Translations under genes and position numbers: made by a program
Notes under the pieces: model-generated
Told to the model about the DNA's origin: nothing
The model's database searches: none
The model's input: the letters and a program-made list of their open reading frames with translations, nothing else
Origin: JAFNGF01 sp964567045
Lineage (GTDB): Bacteria; Planctomycetota; Phycisphaerae; Sedimentisphaerales; Anaerobacaceae
Length of the DNA stretch: 64,000 nt
Assembly: GCA_964567045.1 (NCBI GenBank)
Contig: CAZMLE010000011.1
Location: 1-64,000 of the forward strand
Direction: 5' to 3'
In this document: positions 25,504-33,700 of the stretch, one piece after another
How the letters are laid out: every line of letters begins with the position of its first letter
How positions within the stretch are numbered: the stretch's first letter is position 1

Positions 25504-26457
25504 TCAGGCCGGATGCTCGCCCTTTTTCACAAGCTCTTCGAAGTACTCGATTGTCTTCGTCAGCCCCTCTTTCAAAGGCACCGTTGGCTCCCAGCCCAAC
25601 TTCTCCTTAGCCTGTGAAATGTCGGGACAGCGATTTCTCGGGTCGTCCGACGGAAGATCCTGAAACTCCAGCGATGAACTTGAGCCCGTAAGTTCGATGA
25701 TCGTCTGCGCCAGTTCCAGAATACTGGTTGCCGTAGGGTTGCCGAGGTTGACCGGCCCGGTAAGATCGTCCGGCGAGTTCATAAGCCGAATCAGCGCCTC
25801 AATCTGGTCGTCCACATAGCAGAACGAGCGCGTCTGTGTTCCATCCCCGTAGATCGTTATGGGTCTGTTCTGAACTGCCTGAACTATCAGGTTCGACACT
25901 ACCCGCCCGTCGTTCGGATGCATCCGCGGACCGTACGTGTTGAAAATGCGGGCTACCTTTATTCTAAGCTTGTGCTGCCGATGGTAATCGAAGAACAGCG
26001 TCTCTGCGCAGCGCTTCCCTTCGTCGTAACATGAGCGTGTGCCCACCGGATTGACATGTCCCCAGTAGCCTTCTGATTGCGGATGTTCCTGCGGGTCCCC
26101 ATACACCTCACTTGTGGATGCCTGGAGTATCTTGGCCTTCAGTCTTTTGGCCAGCCCCAGCATGTTGATCGCGCCGTGCACACAGGTCTTCGTTGTCTGC
26201 ACAGGGTCAAACTGATAGTGAATCGGAGACGCCGGGCAGGCTAGGTTGTATATCTCGTCAACTTCTACATAGAGCGGAAATGTCACGTCATGACGCATCG
26301 CCTCAAAGTAAGGATTGCCGATCAGATGAGCGATATTCTCCTTCCTGCCCGTGAAGTAGTTGTCAACGCTGAGCACATCGTTGCCCATCTCGAGCAGCTT
26401 CTCGCAGAGGTGAGACCCAAGAAAGCCGCTCCCGCCTGTAACTAAGATCCTCTTCAT
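25504..26457 (-). CDS. UDP-glucuronic acid decarboxylase (UDP-xylose synthase)
   Basis: A 317-residue extended SDR. The NAD-binding motif is GGSGFLGSHL and the catalytic YxxxK is in SCYDEGKRCAE. Family-specific features of UXS are DNYFTGRKENI, YNLACPASPIHYQ, QASTSEVYGDPQEHPQ.EGYWGHVNP, RIFNTYGPRMHPNDGRVVSN and TRSFCYVDD. It oxidises and decarboxylates UDP-glucuronate to UDP-xylose in the cytoplasm, giving a pentose donor for the exopolysaccharide. Followed on the same strand by ISL3 debris. Confidence 0.93.
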   Translation of the reverse strand: MKRILVTGGSGFLGSHLCEKLLEMGNDVLSVDNYFTGRKENIAHLIGNPYFEAMRHDVTFPLYVEVDEIYNLACPASPIHYQFDPVQTTKTCVHGAINMLGLAKRLKAKILQASTSEVYGDPQEHPQSEGYWGHVNPVGTRSCYDEGKRCAETLFFDYHRQHKLRIKVARIFNTYGPRMHPNDGRVVSNLIVQAVQNRPITIYGDGTQTRSFCYVDDQIEALIRLMNSPDDLTGPVNLGNPTATSILELAQTIIELTGSSSSLEFQDLPSDDPRNRCPDISQAKEKLGWEPTVPLKEGLTKTIEYFEELVKKGEHPA

Positions 26458-26480
26458 TATCTGGTTCCTCGGTGTTCAGG

Positions 26481-26533
26481 CCAGGATTTCTCATTGACCA
26501 TCAATTTGACTCCATTCTTCCAAATCCACTATC
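26481..26533. repeat. 53-bp direct repeat, copy 1
   Basis: Begins CCAGGATTTCTCATTGACCA and ends CCAAATCCACTATC. It matches the copy at 27483-27535 at 48 of 53 positions by my count, in the same orientation. The two copies flank the VanZ-like gene. Origin unknown: possibly duplicated ends of an old insertion or a decayed coding tail. Confidence 0.6.
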
Positions 26534-26575
26534 ACGGCAAACCTTTTGAGATACCAGGCTCGGAATAAATTTCTA

Positions 26576-27451
26576 CTACGGCTCATAATAGACTGGGCTG
26601 TAGCCCAAGCGGTAGTAACGCTCCGTGTCAAACAGTACTTCCGACCAGAGCAGATCCCAGTCCCAGGGCTCGAACCTTTCCAGTACAAAGTGTTCGTCTA
26701 TTCGTACTATTACCACACTAAAGAGGTCACCCGAGGGGAAGAAAGCTTGACCAGTGAAATAGCCAGCCCTCTGCCTACTTAGGTTGTACGGATAACTATT
26801 TATGAGCAACGAACATTTGTCTCCGAGCCGAGACTCATATTCTTTAAATGTCTTCAGAGCATTTTCTGATACCGAACCCTCTTTGGGATTGTAATCGCCT
26901 TTGAACAGCTCACACATAGTTGAGTAGAAGAAATAACGAGCTGCTTGCTGCCGCTGAAACAGACTTGGTCCTGCGAGTAAGGTCAGTGAAACTGAAGTCA
27001 CAGGTACGATTAGGACACCGGCAATGAAAGCAACCGCAGCCGTAAAACACAATCGAGAAGCCGGCTTCGTTTTAGTTTTTTGCAGTTGATGTTTCGCTGC
27101 TATGGAAAGTGATAAGACTGCTATAATACCGATGACATCAGCCGCTAAGTCAACAAAACTTGCCTGTCGGCTCACAAGAGGTTGCGTGATCTCGTCAACA
27201 GTGGCGATGGCTAAGAGACCAAATGAAACAAGCAAAGCCGAATGCAGAGAGAACGGACTCTTCACCGAGAGGATTAAAAGAAGTGTAATTGCTCCATATG
27301 CCACGACATGCAGGAGTTTGTCGAGACCGCCCTGCTGTAATTGAGAGGGCATTAACTCCTGTGGAATATGGGTAAGTAAAATTACAATCGCAGTGAAAGT
27401 AACTGCAAGGGCCAGCCACTTAATGTCGAAATAATTGTTGAGCTTTAGCAT
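26576..27451 (-). CDS. VanZ-like family membrane protein with C-terminal periplasmic domain
   Basis: A 291-residue protein. Residues ~10-120 hold four membrane helices with the VanZ-family signatures: HIPQELMP after helix 1, DKLLHVVAYGAITLLLIL, and DEITQPLVSRQASFVDLAADVIG. A fifth helix (~residues 137-157) leads to a ~130-residue soluble C-terminal domain with YPYNLSRQRAGYF and aromatic-rich YYRLGYSPVYYEP at the end. VanZ-like proteins accompany polysaccharide and exosortase genes, but their activity is unclear. The C-terminal extension is not part of the core family and is unrecognised. Confidence 0.65.
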   Translation of the reverse strand: MLKLNNYFDIKWLALAVTFTAIVILLTHIPQELMPSQLQQGGLDKLLHVVAYGAITLLLILSVKSPFSLHSALLVSFGLLAIATVDEITQPLVSRQASFVDLAADVIGIIAVLSLSIAAKHQLQKTKTKPASRLCFTAAVAFIAGVLIVPVTSVSLTLLAGPSLFQRQQAARYFFYSTMCELFKGDYNPKEGSVSENALKTFKEYESRLGDKCSLLINSYPYNLSRQRAGYFTGQAFFPSGDLFSVVIVRIDEHFVLERFEPWDWDLLWSEVLFDTERYYRLGYSPVYYEP

Positions 27452-27482
27452 TCAGCCGTTAGCCTTTAGCAATTGGGCTCAA

Positions 27483-27535
27483 CCAGGATTTCCCATTTAC
27501 CATCAATTTGACTCCGTTCTTCCATATTCACTATC
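27483..27535. repeat. 53-bp direct repeat, copy 2
   Basis: Begins CCAGGATTTCCCATTTACCA and ends CCATATTCACTATC. Same orientation as copy 1 at 26481-26533, about 1.0 kb away, with the VanZ-like gene between them. Confidence 0.6.
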
Positions 27536-27640
27536 CTGTTATACCATACTTCCCTCAAAAACGCAGGCTCTCCGGCCACTTTCGCCAAATGCTTTCAGCG
27601 AAACCGTAGACCTCAGGCAAAACCTTGATTTCAGAGCCTT

Positions 27641-28618
27641 TCACCTCTTAGAATGAGGATTCTGCTTTAGACTTTCAATGATCGCTTGCAGGGCTCCGTC
27701 CAGGCTTGTTTTGGACTCCCAGCCGACCGTTTCTTTGATTCGCTCCAGACTCGGCACCCGCCGCATCATATCCTCTATCGGCCTTCCATAGGCGACCTCA
27801 TAGGGCACAAACTGTTTCTGGCTTTTGCTGCCCGTCATTTCGATAATCTTGTCAGCAAGCTCTTCGATGGATATCTCTTCACTCGAACCGATATTGTACA
27901 CCTTACCCGGTGCGTGCTCGCAATTCATCAGGTTGATAACTGCCTCGATTAGGTCGGCCACGTAACAGAAACATCGCGTTTGTCTACCCGTCCCATATAT
28001 CAGAATAGGCTCATCGTTGAGCGCTCTTTGAACGAATCGAGGTACCACCATCCCGTATTGGCCTGTCTGCCTTGGCCCAATCGTGTTAAAGAACCTGCCG
28101 ATTACGACACCCAATCCGTACTGTCGATGAAAAGCCAGACCCAGGAACTCGTCTATGGCCTTACTGCAGGCATACGCCCACCGGGAAAAACTTGTGCTGC
28201 CGAGCACGATGTCGTCATCTTCATGAAAGGGTACCGCTTCGCTCTTACCATAGACTTCGCTGCTTGAGGCAATGAGGATCTTCTTGCCGAACTTGTTGGC
28301 TATATCCAGCACGATCTCAGTACCGCCAATATTTGTTTCTATCGTATGCACCGGATCCTCAGCTATCAGCTTAACGCCAACAGCCGCAGCAAAATGAAAA
28401 ATTATGTCGCTGTGCTCGACCAGAAGTTTCATCAGCCCGGCATCGCGGATATCACCCCTGACAAACTCAAATCTGGGATGTTCCTTGAAATTCTCGATGT
28501 TCCTCAGACTGCCGGTACTGAGGTTATCGATGGCAGCCACATGATGGCCGTCTTTGAGCAGCCTTTCCGTCAAGTGAGACCCGATGAAACCTGCGCCACC
28601 TGTCACTAATGCTCTCAT
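27641..28618 (-). CDS. NAD-dependent NDP-sugar epimerase/dehydratase (extended SDR)
   Basis: A 325-residue extended SDR. Residues 1-20 read MRALVTGGAGFIGSHLTERL, the GxxGxxG NAD motif. IDNLSTGSLRNI, FHFAAAVGVKLIAEDP, SSSEVYGKSEAVPF, the catalytic WAYACSKAIDE (YxxxK), and GRFFNTIGPRQTGQYGMVVP follow. It most resembles UDP-glucose 4-epimerase-like or GDP/UDP-sugar dehydratase paralogues; the exact substrate cannot be fixed. I chose ATG 28618 over ATG 28645 because the conserved start MRALVTGGAGF begins there. With UDP-xylose synthase it would supply nucleotide sugars. Confidence 0.8.
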   Translation of the reverse strand: MRALVTGGAGFIGSHLTERLLKDGHHVAAIDNLSTGSLRNIENFKEHPRFEFVRGDIRDAGLMKLLVEHSDIIFHFAAAVGVKLIAEDPVHTIETNIGGTEIVLDIANKFGKKILIASSSEVYGKSEAVPFHEDDDIVLGSTSFSRWAYACSKAIDEFLGLAFHRQYGLGVVIGRFFNTIGPRQTGQYGMVVPRFVQRALNDEPILIYGTGRQTRCFCYVADLIEAVINLMNCEHAPGKVYNIGSSEEISIEELADKIIEMTGSKSQKQFVPYEVAYGRPIEDMMRRVPSLERIKETVGWESKTSLDGALQAIIESLKQNPHSKR

Positions 28619-28638
28619 GTCAGCCCTCTGGAAATAAC

Positions 28639-28695
28639 CCCGCAATGCAATTGCGGGGCTAACCGGTTAACCCCGCCATCACTATGGCGGGGTTT
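28639..28695. repeat. Two adjacent GC-rich hairpins
   Basis: CCCCGCAAT (28639-28647) pairs with ATTGCGGGG (28651-28659). AACCCCGCCAT (28670-28680) pairs with ATGGCGGGGTT (28685-28695), followed by TT on the plus strand. They lie immediately upstream of the epimerase start and look like a palindromic repeat unit rather than a terminator for a known gene. Confidence 0.45.
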
Positions 28696-28699
28696 TCCC

Positions 28700-29484
28700 A
28701 TACGCAAAGAATAATAATCGTCAGTCAATTATCAACTGATTTTCGATTTTCGATCTTCAATTGGCAATTGGCAATCCCCAATCCTAAATGTCTGCTTGGA
28801 CTCCCTTCCCGTCGGCCGCGCAAAAAGCGAATGCAGCCTCGCTGTCATATCCGACTTTTCGGCGGAAACTGTTTCTTAGCAGTCGCACTCGCACCGATCA
28901 AGTGGGAACCCAGTTAATGTTCGCGTCCGACTGGTCTGGGCTGACCAACAGTCCATCTATGCCATAAGTATCGGCAAATAAAGAATATAGCTTTAGCTGT
29001 GCTGTAGGATGCATTGGTGATTAGCGCTTAAAAGGTGGCCTGGAAAAGCGCCCCAATGGGGGCCACCTGAGTCGTAAATAGTAGCCACATCTATGGCGCT
29101 CTGAGCAAGATCCTCCGGCCTCAGCCTGAAGGGTGAGACCTCGTATAACACCTACCTTTGTTTCCCCTTGCCCTTTTCAAGGCTTGACTTGAAACCTTCG
29201 CTGCTGTCTTGCGACAGGAAGGCGCGGGGGCAAGCCGGCATCGAGGCGAAGCTTTCAAGCTGGCTTGGTCAAGTTTATCCACAGTACGCAGTATCAGTGC
29301 GGATCGGCGCAACGGCTCAAGTATCTGCTCGCCATTATCTGTAGGTTCCAGAGGAACTATAGCAGAAGGTTGCCGCCAGAAAAGCGTGGAATTGCCACAA
29401 AAACTGCCACAAAATTGCACGTCATGTATAAAGTGGCAAAGGCGAGGCGCCGCTAAGCAGCGCCCATATAAGATGTTATATGAC
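28700..29484. other. Long intergenic region between epimerase and tRNA-Val
   Basis: About 785 bases with no supported gene. Frames are short and without motifs. The only structure I see is AGGTGGCC (29033-29040) and GGCCACCT (29061-29068), a perfect 8-bp stem enclosing CCCCAATGGGG. Just downstream of the tRNA (on its strand) two copies of TTTTGTGGCA occur near 29390-29415. A long minus-strand frame here includes the tRNA itself and is not a gene. Confidence 0.4.
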
Positions 29485-29558
29485 TGGGCGATGCAGGGCT
29501 TGAACCTGCGACCTCCTGCGTGTAAAGCAGGCGCTCTATCCAACTGAGCTAATCGCCC
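29485..29558 (-). tRNA. tRNA-Val (UAC)
   Basis: The minus strand gives a complete cloverleaf. The acceptor is GGGCGAT pairing with ATCGCCC, discriminator A. The D arm is GCTC..GAGC with AGTTGGATA. The anticodon stem CCTGC/GCAGG holds loop TTTACAC (anticodon UAC), the variable loop is AGGTC, and the T arm is GCAGG TTCAAGC CCTGC. CCA is not encoded. It stands alone, with a promoter upstream at 29580-29607. Confidence 0.97.
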
Positions 29559-29579
29559 TAATATATTTCTTATCAAGGA

Positions 29580-29607
29580 CTTATATCAAAAAATGAAACG
29601 TGTGCAA
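29580..29607 (-). promoter_or_regulatory. Putative sigma-70 promoter for tRNA-Val
   Basis: On the minus strand a -35 box TTGCAC (29607-29602) and a -10 box TATAAG (29585-29580) are separated by 16 bases. Transcription would begin about 29573, some 15 bases before the mature tRNA 5' end at 29558. Confidence 0.4.
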
Positions 29608-29845
29608 TAAGGGTTAGTACAACCTTGACTACAACCAAGCTTTTGTGTGCAATTTCACTGTACCGTTTTAGTTCTTCGGTTGTAGTTAAGCAAATTAACC
29701 ACGATAAAATCCAAACGCAAAAGAAAAAGACGCTCGGACAAATTCCCACTTACTTTACATCCCACAGGACAATATTGCAAGAAGATTAAGGGCAGGTTCT
29801 GGGCGTACGCATCTTAATTGACTGTCTCCTGTTTTTGTTTCAAAA

Positions 29846-30244
29846 ATGGCGATCAACGACATTGCTCTGCAGATGGAGGCCATAAAAGTAATCAGGTTTG
29901 CCCGTTTTTGCGATCATAGAGGCTATTTCACGGTACTCACCGAGCCATTAGGATACCTTGATTTCTTGAAGTTAATGTCCGACGCTAAGGTTGTGATAAC
30001 CGACTCCGGCGGTATTCAAGAAGAAACCACCATTCTCGGAGTACCCTGCCTCGCCGTTCGCGAAAATACAGAGAGGCCAATCACTGTTACCGAAGGGATA
30101 AATATCTTGGTGGGCACAGACACCGGTCGAATACTAAATGGCTACCGGGAAAGTCTGAACACGACAAGGCCCCATAGCAGACCAAAGCTCTGGGATGGCA
30201 AAGCCGCGGAACGGATTGCTCGGGTGCTGGTCAATTCGCTTTAG
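29846..30244 (+). pseudogene. Chimeric relic: RmlC-like start joined to the C-terminus of UDP-GlcNAc 2-epimerase
   Basis: A 132-codon frame. Residues ~7-28 (IALQMEAIKVIRFARFCDHRGYFT) resemble the start of dTDP-4-dehydrorhamnose 3,5-epimerase (RmlC). From about residue 31 the sequence is the C-terminal third of WecB-type UDP-GlcNAc 2-epimerase: LTEPLGYLDFLKLMSDAKVV, ITDSGGIQEETTILGVPCLA, RENTERPITVTEG and WDGKAAERIA. The two parts join in frame near 29933. Both enzymes are far from complete, so this is a deletion scar, not a functional protein. Confidence 0.65.
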
Positions 30245-30376
30245 CACATGCCAGAAGGTGCAACAGATGTTGTATGTTTTCTATTAGTCTGTCCGGGTAA
30301 TATCTGAAGGAACCTTAGGTGACATAATGATGGCTTCGACAGCGATAAGGTATTATCCATTTGTGGAGGCTCACGG

Positions 30377-30571
30377 ATGAGTAGGACCTACCGGCCTTCG
30401 GACCACAATCCACAGTGGCTGCTTTCACCATCAGTTCAAGAGCGGCTACCTGAGAATGATCTGGCCTACTTCATGCTGGAGCTGGTCGATCCCGCCATAC
30501 GTCTGGCGGGCATGTATCCGCCATTGCCGAAAAGTACGAACAAGATGAACGTACCTATCCGAAGTTCCTGA
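30377..30571 (+). pseudogene. N-terminal remnant of an IS1182/IS5-like transposase
   Basis: A 64-codon frame beginning MSRTYRPSDHNPQWLLSPSV followed by QERLPENDLAYFMLELVD. The R-x-Y/F-x-P..Q..LLPPS...WLPE.HLAYF..D.VD pattern is the start of IS1182-type DDE transposases. The match ends near residue 45 and the rest of the transposase is absent, so it is a dead fragment. The following ~200 bases before the large secreted-protein gene carry no supported gene. Confidence 0.55.
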
Positions 30572-30781
30572 GTGAAAGAGAGAGATTCAACCGATTTGCC
30601 GACTCTATTCCTACGCATACCTCCGTGCAGTTTGCACGACGGGCGATCTGATTGTAAGCCCGAGGAATCCACACTATATGGGCGACCGTTCGGGCCCCTT
30701 TGTGTGATGGCGAGATGTCGAGCCCGTTCGGCGTGTCCGCCAGGGGTCTATGGTGGGATTCAATGTGTCCTTATGTGGCAG

Positions 30782-33700
30782 TCACTTGTTTAGGGTGTTG
30801 TGAGGTCTTCGATTTCTGGCGTCTCGCAACTTCAACATCAATGTCACGCTGGCCAGAGCAAGATATGGCAGAAGGAACTCGACAACGTTGCCCTCACCCG
30901 CCGCAGAAAGGGTACAGCCTCCACCGCCGCCACCACCAGCGGCAGCATCGCTGGCACTGCCGGACATAAGGTAGAATGCGGTAAAGTGTGTTGTCTTGAA
31001 AGACAGAGCATGCAGAGTTGGGGATATCACGATGTCCCGGATGTCAGTCACGCCCTGTTGACTAAGCGCTCCGGTAAGTGAATTGAACCAATATGGCGTG
31101 GCGGAGGTACCTGTACCTGAAATCACGTACGGTATCGTAACCGTCACCGGCTGGCTAAACTGCATTCCGCTGGGGCCAAAATCATAAGCAGCTAAGCACT
31201 GCACCACAAACTCCGGCGGATTCATGATTCTTGAGATTGTTATCTCCACGTCGCACGGGCATGCACCGGCCGGGACAATGACAGAAACATCGTCGATGCT
31301 GTCTATGTTTGCCGGGTTGACTCCCACTGTTGCACCTGCAGAGGCAGAGACGGCTTGGGCAGCCAAAGGGGCAGGGTCCATATAAGTACATCCAGCATAA
31401 TAAATCGGCGGATTTGTAGCTCTGCTATCGCTCCAGACTGTGTAGGGATAACCGTATCGGTCTACCGCCATTGCCGGCTCACTTTGGTTTGCATTCGTAC
31501 CGTCATCACCCACAAAAATATTGGTCTTGCCATCGGAGGTCAACTCCACAAAGTATATGTCGGTATCCCTACTGCTACCGCCGACGTTGCGCCAGTCTTG
31601 CCAGCAGGCAAAGACTTTCAGATCAGCGCCCGTACTGCCCGTGACGGCAATGGCCGGCTCCAGTTGATCGGCGCCGGAGCTATCGTCAATGATACTGCTG
31701 CCGACCAGTGGACTGCTCGGTAAGCCATTTGTAGTAGCATAGAATATATCGTTGTTACCAGGCGTGCTGTCGACCCATAAAAGATGCAGCGTAGACCCAG
31801 CCGCCTCGACTGCAATCACCGGGCTTGATTGGTTATTCGCGTTGCTTACAATGGGTACGTTCGTCCAGGGACCGTTGTTTGAGGCTGCTCCATAGATGTC
31901 ACTTGAGCCGTTTCGCCGATCCGTCCATACCACGTATACCGTGTTACCAGAATCGACGGTAATGGCCGGCTCAGTCTGGTCAGAAGCAACAGACGTTATC
32001 TGGGAAACGGCCTTGTTGGCAAAAGCATCGCTCGACGTGGCCAAGTAGATGTCTTGATTGCCCGCTCGGTCGTCCTGCCAAGCAATGGCGGCGCGACCAG
32101 TAGAACCAATGGCTATAGCAGGGCTAACCTCGTTGTTATTGGAGTCAGTAACTCTATTTGCAGCCGACCAGTTTATTCCGTCAGCCGAGTTGGACATATA
32201 GATGTCCCAGTTGCCCCGCCGGTTATCCTGCCATACGACGTATAGATAATCACTGCCATCGATGGCGATAGCGGGATTGCACTGATCAGCAGAATCTGCT
32301 GTTAGCTGAATACTGCTGCCAAAATTGGCTGCCCCCTCTGTGAGTCTACTGAAATAAATATCTCGGCTGCCTGTTGGTCCTGCATGCCAGACTACGTATG
32401 TATTGCCGGTACTGTCTCGAGTCGTTGCGGGCGATCCGCAAGCGAGATTGTCTAAGCCTGAACTGGCCTTCTTGTTCTTGCCGAACGAACGCATCTCAGT
32501 CCAAAAAGAGTAGCTATATTCGTTCATGACGTTTCCGCCAAGGTCCGTGGCATTCACGGCCACCGTTACTTGTTGCTCAAAGTCAAACATCTCGTTGGGC
32601 TGGTAGCTAAATGTGTAGCCAGCTTTCGTGCCTATTCGGCGGCAATCACCCGTGGGACTGCTGTAATGGGTCGTATTGCCGGTATACACGGTCCCATTAT
32701 TGACCTTGATAATTACAGAATTGGCATCTACACCTTTGGCGGTGTCCACAACATGCAGCGTTATCAAGCTGTTCAACGGCACCTGTATCGAGTTTGCTGC
32801 TGGCGAGCAGTTCGTAACGCTGGGAGGCGACTTGTCCTCTGCGTGAACAGTTATAGCAATCGCTTCCGAATCTTGAGATCGGCCATCGCTGGCGATAAAG
32901 GTCACTGAGTAACCACCTACCTGGCTCGGGCTTGGCGTCCAGTTGAAGGTTTGGCTGGTAAATGTTGCCCCGCTGGCCAGGCCCTGCGCCGAGTATTGTA
33001 TTTGATCGTTATCGGCATCTGTTGCCTGGACCGAGAAGGTCAGAAGCTCATTTGCATAGGCTGACTTATCCCCGATAGAGCCAAGCACAGGTGCTCTATT
33101 CACATTGCCTACGGCTATGGTGATCGTCTCTGAATCTTGTGCCAGGCCATCGCTGACGGTAAAGGTGAGCTGGTAGGTGCCAGCCTGATTATAAGCCGGC
33201 GTCCAAGTGAATGTTTGGCCGGCGAATGCAGCGCCGCTCGGCAGATTCTGCACCGAATACGTGACTGGATCTCCATCGGCATCGTTGGCGCTAACCGTAA
33301 AGTTCAATATTGCACCTTCACCAAGTGACTTATCCCCTATGGGCGCAAGCACTGGCGGTCTGTTACTAGCAGTACTTCTGACAGCGATTGTTATTGTCTC
33401 AGAATCGTATTCTGCCCCGTCACTTGCGGCAAACTTTACTTGGTAAGTGCCGACCTGCTGATCCGTGGGAGTCCAGCTAAAGGTTTGACCGACAAAAGTC
33501 GCGCCGCTCGGCAGATTCTGCGCGGAGTATGTTATAGGATCACCGTCAGGGTCAGTGGCGTTTATGGTAAAGGTGAGAAGGTTGTTGACAAATACAGACT
33601 TATCCCCAATGGTCTCCAACACCGGACCGCGGTATTCATAGCAGCCGGCGTCAGGCAAAGAGTCCCGTGGTTTACCGGCAATGTCAGTTGCCGGGGCATA

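Noticed and set aside
29121..29576. 151-codon minus-strand frame that would span the tRNA-Val
   Set aside because: Its first third is the tRNA gene read as protein, a common artefact; the rest has no motif.
31355..31723. 122-codon plus-strand frame opposite the large secreted protein
   Set aside because: Antisense shadow within a clearly coding 1486-codon gene; no motif.
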